A stretch of DNA of 64,000 bases from Cladophialophora immunda (lineage: Eukaryota > Ascomycota > Eurotiomycetes > Chaetothyriales > Herpotrichiellaceae), in NCBI RefSeq assembly GCF_000835495.1, contig NW_015622542.1, forward strand, positions 5,540,485-5,604,484, given 5' to 3'. The notes under the pieces were generated by a model. The model did no database searches, was not told the origin of the DNA, and was given only the letters and a program-made list of their open reading frames with translations. The position numbers were made by a program, and so were the translations under genes. Positions within the stretch are counted from its first letter, which is position 1, and each line of letters opens with the position of its first letter. Positions 11,012-21,395 of this stretch are shown here, one piece after another.

Positions 11012-11867
11012 TTTGATATTGTATTAAAACCCGGGCGGTCGACTCGGCCGACGGACAGTCCACGTTGTGTGCTTTGAACTTTGCAGAGACATCTGGCCAT
11101 CTTAACCGACATCTTAACCGACGGCATACTTCGGCATCGTATTTATTGGTGCCAGGCGCCGCAGATTGAGCGTGGCGTGGTTGTCCGCGACTCGTCATGG
11201 ACTTCTCCCAGATCATGCAATGCAGTGGGCGACGAGCCAATCGCATCGACGCTGTTGGCGATGCCCAGCAGCAGGACCACGTCAACATCCCGCCCAGTCG
11301 CGCAACATCCCCGTTATCATTCGCTGCAGGGGAATTGGACCATCTCGGCCCTTGCGCTTCAAATCTGCAGGCAGCTTTGCGCACAACCTTTCGACCCGGA
11401 TTCCAGAATTCTTCGTCTCGATGCGCGCAACCATAACAGGGACTTAACATGGACATAGCTTGCGAATACGAGAGTCGGTTCGTACAGGAGCCCTTTGCCG
11501 AGATGCCCCTCTGGCGAGGCTGCGGACCCACAGCTACGAGGCTCTTGCTGGAATGCTGACTGGTCGTCTCAGTAGGCCACAGCGGACTGAAAGTTGGCCC
11601 GAGTGGTTGGTTCGATGGCTACATGATCTGTTTACTCTCAAAAGCTTACGGCCGTCCTCGCGAAGATTTCCACTTTCGCAAACTATTCACCATAAAGCCA
11701 AGAAAGGAGCGTGAGACTTCACAAACCACACAGCCTCTCGAGATCTCTCGGTTCTGCGGCGACGGTGTCCACGACGAGCAATCTCAATTTGTAAATCGCC
11801 CAGTTCGACCAAATAGTCGTCACATCCACGACACTTTGCGGCTTTGCTAGTCCCTCATGGCCGGACG
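11012..11867. other. Intergenic, nothing recognised
   Basis: The promoter of the membrane protein and the 3' flank of the carbonic anhydrase lie here. Overlapping open frames in several phases have no family resemblance. Confidence 0.5.
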
Positions 11868-12551
11868 TTAGACAACCCGGACGGTCCTGCCAGTCTCGAC
11901 GTGATAAACCCAACCACTAATGGCAACGTCGTCTGGCACCAGCTTGCTGTCTTTGAGATACTGCACATCCTTCTTCACCGCCTCCTCCAGGTCTGAGAAC
12001 GGGAGGAAGTCCAGTTGACGGGCTTTCAGCTCCGCCAAGGCATCAGACCTGCATCCTGTGAGTGAAAGGGTTTTCCTGCTCGGCCTGTGTGGTCTCTCTA
12101 CCCTAGGTTCTTCCCGACCAGCCCGTAAGCATCGTCGTTCGTGAACGTCAGCATCCCGCAGCCGGTGTGCTTGACGAGGACGATCTCCTGCGTGCCCAGA
12201 AGCTGCTCCGATATGACGATGCTCCGCAAGGCGTCGTGCGCGGACGCCCCTGCCTTTCAGGAGGGTTAGTTTGGCATGTCCCGTCGCCGCCGCCGCGGCG
12301 CGACCCTGCACAGTAGCTCTCGCCAACCCAACTCCATGTATTGAGGAAAATGGGGGGAGTGAGCGTCTCACATTGCGAATGACATGGGCGTCTCCGAGAC
12401 CAATACCGAACGCCCGCGCCGGATCGATGCGAGCGTCCATGCAAGTCAACACGAGATACTTCTTGGCCGGCGGGAGTGCGAGATGCCCCTGCGTGAACGA
12501 CGAGGCGTATGCCTCCGCGGTGGATTCGACATTCTTCTGGATCGCAGACAT
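11868..12551 (-). CDS. Beta-class carbonic anhydrase, 3 exons
   Basis: This zinc enzyme interconverts CO2 and bicarbonate. Exon 1 contains YLVLTCMDARIDPARAFGIG, with the C-x-D-x-R zinc/active-site motif, and ends in HVIRN. A first intron (about 12258-12375) leads to AGASAHDALRSIVISEQLLG and VLVKHTGCGMLTFTNDDAYG, supplying the His-x2-Cys ligand pair. A second intron (about 12048-12104) leads to SDALAELKARQLDFLPFSDL and a C-terminus GWVYHVETGRTVRVV. The length of roughly 170 residues fits the short beta-type fungal enzymes. I chose the ATG at 12551 (MSAIQKNVE); the frame stays open upstream to 12707 but that part looks unlike the family. The next gene to the right is an anion/dicarboxylate transporter in the same orientation. 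Confidence 0.9.
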   Translation of the reverse strand: MSAIQKNVESTAEAYASSFTQGHLALPPAKKYLVLTCMDARIDPARAFGIGLGDAHVIRNVRRSLPPFSSIHGVGLARATVQGRAAAAATGHAKLTLLKGRGVRARRLAEHRHIGAASGHAGDRPRQAHRLRDADVHERRCLRAGREEPRVERPHRPSRKTLSLTGCRSDALAELKARQLDFLPFSDLEEAVKKDVQYLKDSKLVPDDVAISGWVYHVETGRTVRVV

Positions 12552-13233
12552 CGCCGGCGTGGGTCCTCCTCTTTTTGATCCTCTCTCGTGAAACCAATTT
12601 ATTTGCTTGTAGTCGGAACAACTGCCAGCCAGCCCGCGTGCGTGTGCCGCAAAACTTCGGGGGACCTGTGTTTGAACGATCCGGCACAATGGTGAAATAT
12701 CACCCAAGAGAATATGAAAGATGTGAAGGATAGGGCCGAAGCATGGGTGCGCGGAGAGGGGTAAAACGCGCTGCTTCCTGTCGTCCTTGATCCCATCATC
12801 CCAGTATGGCGATGGCGTGCTCGCTGAACAGCGAGGGCTGGAACCAATGATGAGGGGAGGAGTGCCCGTCGCGCATTCGTGTAGGACGAATCGGAGACCG
12901 GCCGCCTGCGTTCTTCATAGCTTTCCTCTATCTCGTTTCAGACCCTAGACCGAAGCTGCATCGCAGTCAGGTTGCGTAAAGTAGCTACAGCAGTGACTTG
13001 GAGTCGGCATCAGTATTGGATAAATTATACACAGAAACTGGAAACTAGAAACCAGGGTGTCACATCAGAAGGGCAAAGGAATTGGATTCACGACAATCTA
13101 GAAACGTCAGTGTCGATTTATCAGGGGTATTTGACCAGACTCTATAGGGTTCAATCTATTTGAAATGCTGAGGCTGGATCTATAAACTGAATGAGAGCAC
13201 CCGCTGGCGCTCCCAGAAATCGTGTGGCTATCA
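12552..13233. other. Intergenic, nothing recognised
   Basis: This is the carbonic anhydrase promoter side and the transporter 3' side. No supported gene is seen. Confidence 0.55.
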
Positions 13234-14963
13234 TCATACATTCCTCGTTGCCGCATCACCGGGACGGTACCTTTGATCCCGAGCATGGTTTCTATGACCA
13301 CCCCCAGTCCCAGTATCATTCAGCAAGGGCGGAATCTCCTTGTTCAGCAGCGTCGTTGCGCTATCGGCTGACTCGTCCATTCTGGCCTTGAACCCACCTT
13401 CCGATTTATCCTCTCCCCTCTCGGGCCATAGGATCTGTTTGTTCACGATTGCCCGTATCATGAACCCAACGACAACAAACCACACAATGATCAGCAAGAC
13501 TGTCATGATGCAGCCAATGATTCGAATGGCACCGACGTCGAATGCCTCGGCTACAGCAAATGTTGCCGTCGTAAGAGCCGTCTGTGGGAAGATGAAACTA
13601 AACCATGTCATGGCAAAGGGCATTCGGTGCTTTTCGTGCAGACAAGCGATGTTAGAGAGCAGGCTGACAAAGAAGAACCACCATGCCAGACCCCAAAGCC
13701 AGAGACACATCCAGTTGCCGACCAACTTCAAGATCTGGGCGGCAAGCACACCTGGCACGTCCATAAAGGTGGATGTGGGAGAGGAGGCAATGACACGATG
13801 CAGGTCATCGGCCATGCCGATGGTCCCACTGACTGTGAAGGCCGAAGGGCCGACGGAGACGAACATGCCCGGCCGGAGTGGTTCGGCGGGGAGTTTTTGC
13901 GTCATGAGCCGATATACAAAGGCCGAGTAGATGGTGAGTGAGACGAGAAAGCCAATGCCTTGAATCGTGAAGCCGCCGACCAGTATCCGAATCGCCTCCT
14001 TGGAGCTTAGTGCCTTTTCGGCTATATTTGCAGCATGGGGGCCGATGATCAACAAAGGATATGCTGGGAAAATCCATATTGGAGTCATTCGGGCAATGGT
14101 GAAGGTTTGTGTGGACCAGAGAACGAGGTAGATGGCAATGCTCAAGGCGATGGCCAGGCCGCAATCAAACCAGTAGAGGATCAAGACGGTCCGGTTGAGC
14201 CAGAATCCGACATAACCCGAGCCGTATTGGACAATATTGATCAAGATGGTGCCAAAAGAGACGGCAAAGGCGGGCACGAAGAGTGATTCGGTCGGGTGAG
14301 TAAAGCTCGCCCGGAAGGTCCACGGGTATAGCGTGAATCGAGTTATTATCATGGCCCAAATGAGTATGTACAGGACAATGTTGAACAGGAAGACGACAAC
14401 ACCGATGGTATAGAGCCCATGGAAGCGGTATGGCACTGTTGCATAGAGTCCGCAGTCAGAGACAGCTATTTTCAAGGTGGGGGTCGGAAAGAGGCACAAA
14501 AACAAGGAAAGCGAGAGACTGTACCGTTGTGTAAAACATTGGCGATGCCCCCAGTCGCCATTGTGAGCGTGAACCACGCCCAGGTAACATGTTTCATCCG
14601 CTGCGACCAGGAGAGGACCTTTGGGTGGTCATCTGGGGCAGGCTCGGCCTTGTTTGCCTCTCGTTCCTCTCGGTCTGGTATTGCAGTCTGCGAAGCCTTG
14701 CGTGGATCAACCGTGCTGTCGCGTGGCGACGCATCATTGAAGTATCTCGATCGATTAGAGCGGTGTTCGGGGTCTTCCACGATAGGCGTCCGCCAGCCGT
14801 CCTGAAGGTAAGGTGACCTTGTCTCGGCGCCCTGGTGTGGATCATAGTCGCCGTGATACCGCTGATTGACAGGGCGAGCTCGCGGCGTCATGGACCCAAG
14901 GCGCTGGGGTGGTATACCAATCGAGGAGGGGCGTGAAGAGTGAGCCACCGACGACATGTCCAC
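13234..14963 (-). CDS. SLAC1/TDT-family transporter (C4-dicarboxylate, malate or sulfite exporter type), 2 exons
   Basis: An N-terminal cytosolic tail of about 130 residues, rich in Ser/Pro/Arg, precedes the first helix (WAWFTLTMATGGIANVLHN). One intron (about 14431-14523) joins it to VPYRFHGLYTIGVVVFLFNI. Around ten hydrophobic helices follow, including TESLFVPAFAVSFGTILINI, PIWIFPAYPLLIIGPHAANI, the GMFVSVGPSAFT pore-region motif and MPFAMTWFSFIFPQTALTTA. This pattern is characteristic of the tellurite-resistance/dicarboxylate transporter family, which includes Schizosaccharomyces Mae1, yeast Ssu1 and plant SLAC1. It ends with a hydrophilic tail of about 70 residues. Plasma-membrane anion or malate transport is expected. 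Sequence alone does not separate malate from sulfite specificity, though the FIFPQTAL motif is closer to Mae1-like members. Confidence 0.88.
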
Positions 14964-15543
14964 TTTTTATTCTGTTTCAGCTAGATCGTATGTTCCTGAT
15001 CGACCCCACGAACCGGGCGCAGACGTAGACGAGCATCAGAGTTCGGGATAGTCCATAAGAGTTTCCGGGAGGCTGTCGTCACCGGTGGCGACTGTCGACA
15101 GCCATGATCCAGAGGGAGGAGACCACAGCACTGAGGCCGCAGCTTCACTCAGAGAGATTGAAGATTGGGATAGTGAGTCGGACGGAAGGACATTGCCGCT
15201 CGCCATGGGGGAAGGACAGGCTTTATTGAACCTTCTCAGGTGAAGACCAAGAATGGAATCTTCTTGCCGTGTTTCCGTGGTTAGTGAGCGTGTTGTTGGG
15301 CAATGCGGAGGCAGGTGTGTCGTGTAAGCCTGATACTGCACTGTAGATCGGCCGCAGTGTGCCAAATCTCGGACAGAGCGGGTCGGAAGGTGGCCGATTA
15401 CGCTATCACGAGGCGGAATAGATGCCACGATGCCACCAGAATATTAGGAATTATGTACTGTAGGCACGAAAATCTGGTAGGAAAATAGCGGCGAGTAATC
15501 CGGTGCAAAAACCCAACGGAACCGCCTGCTAGAGGGATAAACG
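14964..15543. other. Upstream region of the transporter
   Basis: A 130-codon minus-strand open frame at 15036-15428 is low-complexity (Ser/Thr/Pro/Leu) and unlike any family I know. It probably lies in the transporter's promoter or leader. Confidence 0.45.
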
Positions 15544-15644
15544 GGGCATATGGTCTAGGGGTATGATTTTCGCTTCGCATCAACGCCCGCAAGGGCTGGC
15601 CATGTGTGTGTGAAAGGTCCGGGGTTCAAATCCCCGTGTGTCCA
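15544..15644 (+). tRNA. tRNA-Ala (anticodon CGC) with a 29-nt intron
   Basis: The acceptor strands GGGCATA (15544-15550) and TGTGTCC (15637-15643) pair with discriminator A at 15644 and contain a G3-U70 wobble, the alanine identity element. The D arm is GTCTAGGGGTATGAT. The anticodon stem TTCGC (15569-15573) pairs with GTGAA (15611-15615). The loop reads TTCGCA, giving anticodon CGC at 15576-15578. The T arm CGGGG-TTCAAAT-CCCCG spans 15620-15636. A 29-nt intron after A37 occupies about 15580-15608 and can itself form a GCCC/GGGC hairpin. Removing it leaves a 72-nt mature tRNA. The internal A and B boxes are in place. The gene resembles proline tRNA in its D arm, but anticodon and G3-U70 both say alanine. 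Confidence 0.88.
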
Positions 15645-16173
15645 CGATTCTTTTTGCCGCGGGGTTGGCATTGGTGGGAGGATGGTCGTCTACGACGTAG
15701 GAGGGGGTTCTTTTTTTTTGCCTCTGAAAGTGCGGAGCACTGGACAGACAGAAACGCAAGGACAGGAAGCTGATTGGCTGACGGGAAGAGCGGATTGAGC
15801 CGCGGGTTCAACTCGCATGCGCAGCAGTGGGAAACAGGAAAGCTCAATCAAAATACCAGCCTCGAGCAGACAGCGAGCAGGTTGCATCAACAACAAGAGA
15901 ATGGACCCAGATTAGCTCATCTCATAAGTGAACAGTACCATCTATTTCACCGGGTGTGTATGTCCCAGGAGGCCACCAGAAGAGGCAGATGGTAGAACAG
16001 AAACCCAGCTAGGACGAAACGGATGATAATACTTGTACAGGTAGGTCGACTGTTGCACAATGGATATATCGTTGTATGGCGCACCCAAGGAGTTACAACC
16101 GTGTGCCTCCCCCTACGTGCGAGACCCTGAGTGATTATCAACCATTTCAACCGCGAAGCCAGCCATTGGGGGC
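15645..16173. other. Intergenic, nothing recognised
   Basis: This is the tRNA 3' flank and the 3' flank of the succinyl-CoA ligase. No supported gene is seen; a T-run at 15711-15719 is the closest thing to a pol III stop. Confidence 0.5.
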
Positions 16174-17789
16174 TCAGATACCGAGGGTAAACTCCACGCC
16201 CACGTCAATGTCCCGTGCCATTTTGACAATTTTGGAGAGGTCCACCACCTTCTCCGCTGCGGCTTGCAGGTCGATGATGGAGAAGATCTTGAGACCCGAG
16301 TTGTTGACCTGTGTCATGGCGGGTTAGCGGTGATGCCAACAAATACGACCGTCCCCAAGAAAACTCACCAACTCAGCCGCCTCTTTCATGTTGGTGCCCT
16401 GCAACCGACAAACAATTGGTAATCTCAAGTTCATTTGTTGTACAACATGGATCAAGCCCGACGCGATAGCGTCACACCGGACAATACCGCCAAAAATGTT
16501 GACAAAGATGGCTGTCACCTTCGGGTCGTTGGTGATCAGCTCGAAAGCGGATCTGATGGCTTCCGGCGTAGCACCACCACCGACATCCAGGAAGTTTGCA
16601 GGGGAGCCGCCGTTGATCTTGATGATATCCATGGTAGCCATTGCCAGCCCAGCGCCATTGACCAGACAGCCAATATCACCGTCCAACTTGATGAAGTTCA
16701 GACCGTGCCTGTGATTTTGTCAGTAGATGCTGTACACTCAGCTAGGGTGACATACTCTGCAGCTTTCACCTCATCGGGATCCTCTTGTGATGTATCTCTC
16801 CAGCTGAAGACCTCCTTTTGCCGGAACTCGGCGTTATCATCAAAGCCCAGCTTCGCGTCCATGGCTAACACTTGGTGGTCACTGGTCTCGCTGAGAGGGT
16901 TGATTTCAATCTGGGTGGCATCCTTCTCCATAAACACCTTGTACAGTCTTTGGATTGTGTTCTTTGCATCTTCAATGCACTGTTCACTGAATCCGAGCTC
17001 GGTCGCAATATTCCGCGCAATCTCGTCGGTGACGCCCTTGTCAATATCTATAGGCGTGGTGATGATGGCGTCGGGAGTCTCTTTGGCCACGGTCTCAATA
17101 TCCATGCCGCCTTGGGACGAGGCCACGATGACCGGCGACTGGGTGGAACGGTCCATGAGGATGGCAAGGTAGAATTCTCGGCGCGCAAACTTGCGTTCAC
17201 AAATGTAGACAGAGTTGCAGATGCGGCCTCGGGCGCCCGTCTGCTTGGTGATAAGCTTGTGCCCGATCATTTGACTTGCGAACATCTTTGCTTCCGTGGG
17301 TCTGGTTCTCAGTCAGTCAGCCAGCTCCGGCCATGCTTCAGCGGCGGTTGGAGCGAGCATACGAATAAATCACCCTCACACCACCTTTCAAGCCATTGTC
17401 GAAAGTGCCTTTGCCTCGGCCACCTGCGAGGACTTGGGCTTTTATCACCATATCATCTCCATCTGTGGTGGCTACGTCAGTGTTGTCCATGCAACCGAGT
17501 CCTCCATTGCCTGCGCATACCGATCTGTTTGGCAATAGTCTCAGCCTCTTCCGGTGTTCGAGCAACCTCTCCTTTGGGAACTCCGATGCCATAGGATCTG
17601 AGTAGGCTGGCAGCTCGATATTCGTGGATGCTGAGATGTCTCAATTGTTGTTGTTGGACTGAGCTCCGCACCGGGGTATCCTGCCACTCCGCGTTAGAAT
17701 AGCTTTGGAAAAGCCAATTGAAACATTGCAACACCTACTCTGACCGCCTTCAAGGCCAGGCCCAAGTTACGGCGACCCAATCTGTACAT
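16174..17789 (-). CDS. LSC2: Succinyl-CoA ligase beta subunit, mitochondrial
   Basis: This enzyme of the TCA cycle makes ATP or GDP from succinyl-CoA in the mitochondrial matrix. Exon 1 starts at 17789 with [17 protein letters not shown], an amphipathic Arg-rich presequence. Further exons give [20 protein letters not shown], then [20 protein letters not shown] (ATP-grasp lid and Gly loop), then [19 protein letters not shown], then [20 protein letters not shown], then [12 protein letters not shown]. The ending is [46 protein letters not shown], and a last exon [20 protein letters not shown] through VEFTLGI. At least five short introns are needed (near 17670-17735, 17466-17525, 17300-17360, 16710-16750 and 16322-16370). 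Length and domain order are those of the yeast Lsc2 type, and nothing appears broken. Confidence 0.93.
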
Positions 17790-18789
17790 GTTGCCCACAA
17801 GACGAGAAAAGAGTGACTTGGGGATGGGAGACGCAGAGAGAGATGGGACCAGATACTGCGTTACAGATCTCGGCAGCTTCGCAATCAGGGTTTCGGAGCT
17901 GATTGGTGGCTTGGAAGCTGGTTCTGCCGAGCACGGCCACAGAATGCGCCACAGAGCAATTCCACCCGACGAGCTCTTGGCGGCTCAAGAGGCGAGGAGG
18001 AGGTGAATCGATGCCGAGCTGACCTCGCGCCTCACCCGGCCGGCGCCGCTTTTAGACACCGCTCACCCCTTCTCACCGACCCTCACCTTTCACTTACCTT
18101 TTACTCACCACACTTACCCACGACCCCCTCGCTCTGCCCCCTCGACGGCTATTTCTGTCTTCGCGCTGAATATAGATCCGTAGTCTATAGCTGTCCATAG
18201 TCACGAGTCTCGGAGTCTAGTACGCGGGTCGCTGGGTACCCTCGTACCCGGCCTACTATCGACCTAGAAATGGTCCCCTTCCTCGTCCTGTGAAAGGGAC
18301 GTTTCCCTCATAGCACTCTTGGTCCGGGAAGGCCTTTACGGATGTTCGTCCTCCTCGCACCCTCCCTAAACTTTTTGCATTACGGTCCTATATCTACAAG
18401 GCCTTAACCCGCGTGAGGGGAGGTGCCCGGTAGTATCATACTAAATGTTGATAGATAAGTAAGTTAAACCTCCCCAACGAGTCCTATATTTCACTAATAA
18501 GCGAAAAACTAGGCGACCCAAAAATCGACGCATCTCTCACATCCAGACGTACACTCGCAACGATATGGCGCAGAGACTTGACTACCTTCTGTCTCACATC
18601 CACTATTGTCACCTTGGCTTTACCTAAGTAGTCGGGGAGGATAAATAGGAGTCACATTATGCCTCGCACCTCGTGTCGCTAGCTACTAAAGGATGTGGAA
18701 CGCTGTCATATAGCCACACCCTCGTCTGTCTTACGTACTCTCCCTTTCGTCTCGGGGAAACGAAACTCCTTGCCGCTCAACGATTGTAG
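17790..18789. other. Intergenic with decayed repeat-like sequence
   Basis: The first 250 bases are the succinyl-CoA ligase promoter (a C/T-rich stretch at 18060-18150). Beyond about 18180 the sequence has stops in every frame. It leads into the C2H2-like relic and is probably the upstream part of the same decayed element. A frame at 18520-18620 (ending YLLSHIHYCHLGFT) may be its remnant, but I cannot align it. Confidence 0.4.
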
Positions 18790-19308
18790 TCGTGGGCCCG
18801 AGACTTTGACCCCTGGAAAGAAGTGGATGAGCAGCTCGAAGGTCATGGTTGGCCGATGCCGTGTCCCCATCCCTTGTGCGACATCAGACTCGAGAACGAG
18901 GACGATCTCCGGTTCCATTTCATCGATGATCATAGCTTGAGCCGGACACGGCCCCGCCGTGCAGCGAGCACGAGTTGCTCTGGCCCTCGAGGATGCGACC
19001 CCCTTGCTCTCCGATCACAAGACCGCCAGCCTGACGATACTCGATCGTCAGGAAAGCCGTCGACCTCGTCCGAGTGCGCCGATGTCTTCGATCGCGAATT
19101 CTCGCCGCTCGAGAATTCTTGCTCTTCGTTCATCTCGTTCAAGAGCGGGTCCGGTGCTTATTGTGGCAAATAGTAGGCCCTGGGTCAAGCCTGGGAGCCG
19201 ACGGGCTCCTCGGACGTTCCAGATAACGATTTAAATTTTGACACTCCGCTTGATCAGTATATGTGGTCGCTTTCGCCTTCGCCCTCCCCTGCGCAAGGAG
19301 AGAACTAA
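18790..19308 (+). pseudogene. Relic of a C2H2-like repeat-family protein
   Basis: Plus-strand translation gives WARDFDPWKEVDEQLEGHGW, then MPCPHPLCDIRLENEDDLRF and HFIDDHSLSRTRP, with a Cys-x4-Cys...His-x4-His arrangement. After two stops (TAG TAG at 19170-19175) the same frame resumes with ALGQAWEPTGSSDVPDNDLN and FDTPLDQYMWSLSPSPSPAQ, ending at TAA 19306-19308. From memory, proteins with this DPWKEVDEQL...GHGWPMPCPHPLC core and an LDQY..SPSP ending form a dispersed, repeat-like family in several ascomycetes. A stop directly upstream of WARDFDP and an apparent frame change (an alternative phase reads ATPLLSDHKTASLTILDRQ) show that the copy is dead. Its original function is unknown. Confidence 0.6.
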
Positions 19309-20329
19309 GACTGGGAAGGGAAAGAAGGGAAAGAAGGGAAAGAAGGGAAAGAAGGGAAAGAAGGGAAAGATATAAGGGGGTTCGATCGATACGCAGGATG
19401 GACTACACAGTCCCCTCACCACAGCTGGTCCCTCCTTTGGTTATCGGCACCGATACCCATCATCTGCAGAATCCCAAGCGGGCTGGTCCACTCCATTCCA
19501 GAGAATTATGTATCCTAGAGAGGTGCTGTTTGCAAATTTGAGGCGGATAGTAGAGATCCCCGTCTGGAAAGTCTTGTATAAGGACGTCTCCGAAGCAGTT
19601 CAGAATATTGTGCAGAGTAAAAATCATTCCACGGTTAGACGCCCTCGATCTCGTATGTGCCAATCGGAAGAGGGTTCGAACCGTGTTGAAGAGCGGTCCG
19701 ATCCACCTCTGGATTCGGCGTATTTAGAAGGTCGAGCAAAGTAGGCATATTACATACGAGTATAAATCTAAAGCCTTGATAGACGAGAAAGGCTGTCTTT
19801 TTCCGCTGAGGCGTTTCCCTCTAGGTTGACCTTGGGACTTATCACGATCCGTATTGCACTGCTAGATGGGGACGGTGATTGGTAGCGACGAAGCGGCTCG
19901 CCACGCCGAGTGTGCTCTACCAATAAGCTGCTGGAGCTGTCGAAGAGTGAGTAGAACCAATGCTGGCTGAGAAATGGAAACTGGTGCTTCTCAATGCAAT
20001 TTATTCTCTCTCATATCGAACAATCCCGGTCACTATCATGCATCTTGTTATGCAGGCCTCTTTTCGTGACCAGCAGACCTAGACCGGGAACAATCAGAGC
20101 GAGTATAGACGCACTCAACCCATTGTCAACGTTTCCGTTGTCTCCGACTTTCCTGTAGACACATAGCTCAATCCAAGATTCAAGAAAACAACTCTTAGCT
20201 CACAGAATGCTTGGAAAAATCTTCGAGGTGCAGCGCCATAGTCGACATCTTATCGTGGTTCGGGGTATTTGCATTGCATATCTTGTAGATACGAGCCTAA
20301 CTATCCAAACCTCTTACTCCCAACGCCTT
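19309..20329. other. Intergenic/decayed, includes a possible orphan membrane-segment fragment
   Basis: After the 9-bp repeat there is a 79-codon plus-strand frame at 19508-19744 without recognisable content. On the minus strand, about 20020-20160 reads NVDNGLSASILALIVPGLGL followed by LVTKRG, a single hydrophobic helix then basic residues and a stop. It could be the 3' end of the decayed ankyrin gene on the same strand, but no join is evident. Confidence 0.35.
19318..19370. repeat. 9-bp minisatellite (GGGAAAGAA), five full copies plus a partial
   Basis: Perfect tandem copies of GGGAAAGAA start at 19318; the last copy runs into GATATAAGG. It is purine-only on the plus strand, immediately after the stop of the C2H2-like relic. 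Confidence 0.95.
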
Positions 20330-20730
20330 AACGGCTTCAACATTGTCATCAGCCACTGCCAGTATTAATGCTGTCCGGCCATTATCGTCTTCGATGTTGA
20401 TATCAGCATCCGAGGGAATATAGCCCAGCATTGAAGAATCGGACCCCCTTTTCCCTTTGTCGCAGCATGGAGCGGTGCAGTTCCTTCGTCGTCAGGCACT
20501 AAGGGGTTGGCTCCGTTCTGCAACAGTTCCTCTGCCACGATCTCGTATCCAGTACGTGTAGCCAGTAGAAGTGCCGTCTCTTCACAATTATTTCTCAAGT
20601 CGCTGTCCTTTCCACATCGACTCCTTCATGCTGAAGGATTAATCTGGTGATAGATAGGTTATCGTAGGTTGCGTGCAGCAAGTGCGAGCCTTGGGATGTG
20701 ACTACTGTAGTATTCAACTTGATCGTCTCA
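20330..20730 (-). pseudogene. Decayed ankyrin-repeat fragment
   Basis: Minus-strand translation recovers three ankyrin-like units in shifting frames: QGSHLLHATYDNLSITRLIL followed by QHEGVDV, then NNCEETALLLATRTGYEIVA with EELLQNGANP, then DDEGTAPLHAATKGKG. After a frame change it reads DADINIEDDNGRTALILAVA and DDNVEAVKALGVRGLDS, then stops. The TALLLA, LLQNGANP and TAPLHAA signatures are typical. Frame breaks occur between units 1 and 2 (near 20605) and after LHAATKGKG (near 20450). Such arrays form the C-terminal sensor part of fungal NLR-like and ankyrin proteins. No start or N-terminal domain is visible on this strand. Confidence 0.75.
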
Positions 20731-20809
20731 CTGTGTCAGGTTAGCTTAAACATTTCATCATTAAAGTTTGTTCCACTTACAACGCTATATTTTAACTAAT
20801 ATAGCTCAA

Positions 20810-21236
20810 CTCCTCAAAAATTTCACTGGATAGTCCCTTTTGGGAGAAATCGGGGTTTCGCGGGACAGAACGCGATGATGAATCAACTTCTTGAGATAGT
20901 CCCTCCTAACGTGGATAAGGACAACTGCCAACGGACCGCCATCGAGGGTCTCGGAGGCGTGGGCAAAACTTAGATGGCGCTGGAGGCCGCTTTCCGTATC
21001 AGCAACCATTACCCAAATTGTGCCGTTTTCTGGGTTCTGGCAGTGGATATGACTAATTTTGAGAATACCTACCAAGAGATTAGCCAGAAGGATAAACCGA
21101 GGCTGCGACAGACACGCTGTGTGGGAGCTGGGATCTTTACGCTTTTAAATGTCGGTACTCAGCCAAGCCGCTGCTCCGTGAACAGCCTCTGCGAAGTAAG
21201 TCAAAAACTAATTGGCCCTGCGGCTTGCAGACCTTA
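20810..21236 (+). pseudogene. Decayed NB-ARC domain fragment
   Basis: The plus strand reads FHWIVPFGRNRGFAGQNAMM, then NQLLEIVPPNVDKDNCQRTA and IEGLGGVGKT, then a TAG stop, then MALEAAFRISNHYPNCAVFW and VLAVDMTNFENTYQEISQ. This is the start of a fungal NB-ARC domain (VPFGRN..FVGR linker, Walker A GLGGVGKT, and a VFWV.A....F...Y.EI segment). The stop at 20971-20973 sits right after the Walker A Thr, where Gln (CAG) is usual, so it is probably a C-to-T change. Homology fades after about 21090 and no TPR or ankyrin part follows. It lies head-on to the ankyrin relic and just upstream of the intact NACHT gene. Confidence 0.8.
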
Positions 21237-21395
21237 GCGAGGGCAGGCGAAGTTGGTTGGCCCGAGGGGATCAGGCAGAGCAGAGCTTTTGGCGACCCCG
21301 CTTCGAATCTTCACCTTCATCCCACCTTTTCAGCCTCACTGGCACATTATGAGCTTTCATATCTACATCTCCCCCAAAACACCTAGGTAGTCTAC

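Noticed and set aside
15036..15428. 130-codon minus-strand open frame upstream of the SLAC1/TDT gene
   Set aside because: Low-complexity composition and no family resemblance; it more likely lies in the promoter or leader.
19318..19370. Regular tandem repeat considered as a CRISPR-like array
   Set aside because: There are no spacers between units; it is a simple 9-bp minisatellite in a eukaryotic genome.
19660..19690. Palindromic GGGTTCGAACC resembling a tRNA T-loop
   Set aside because: No acceptor, D or anticodon arms can be folded around it on either strand.
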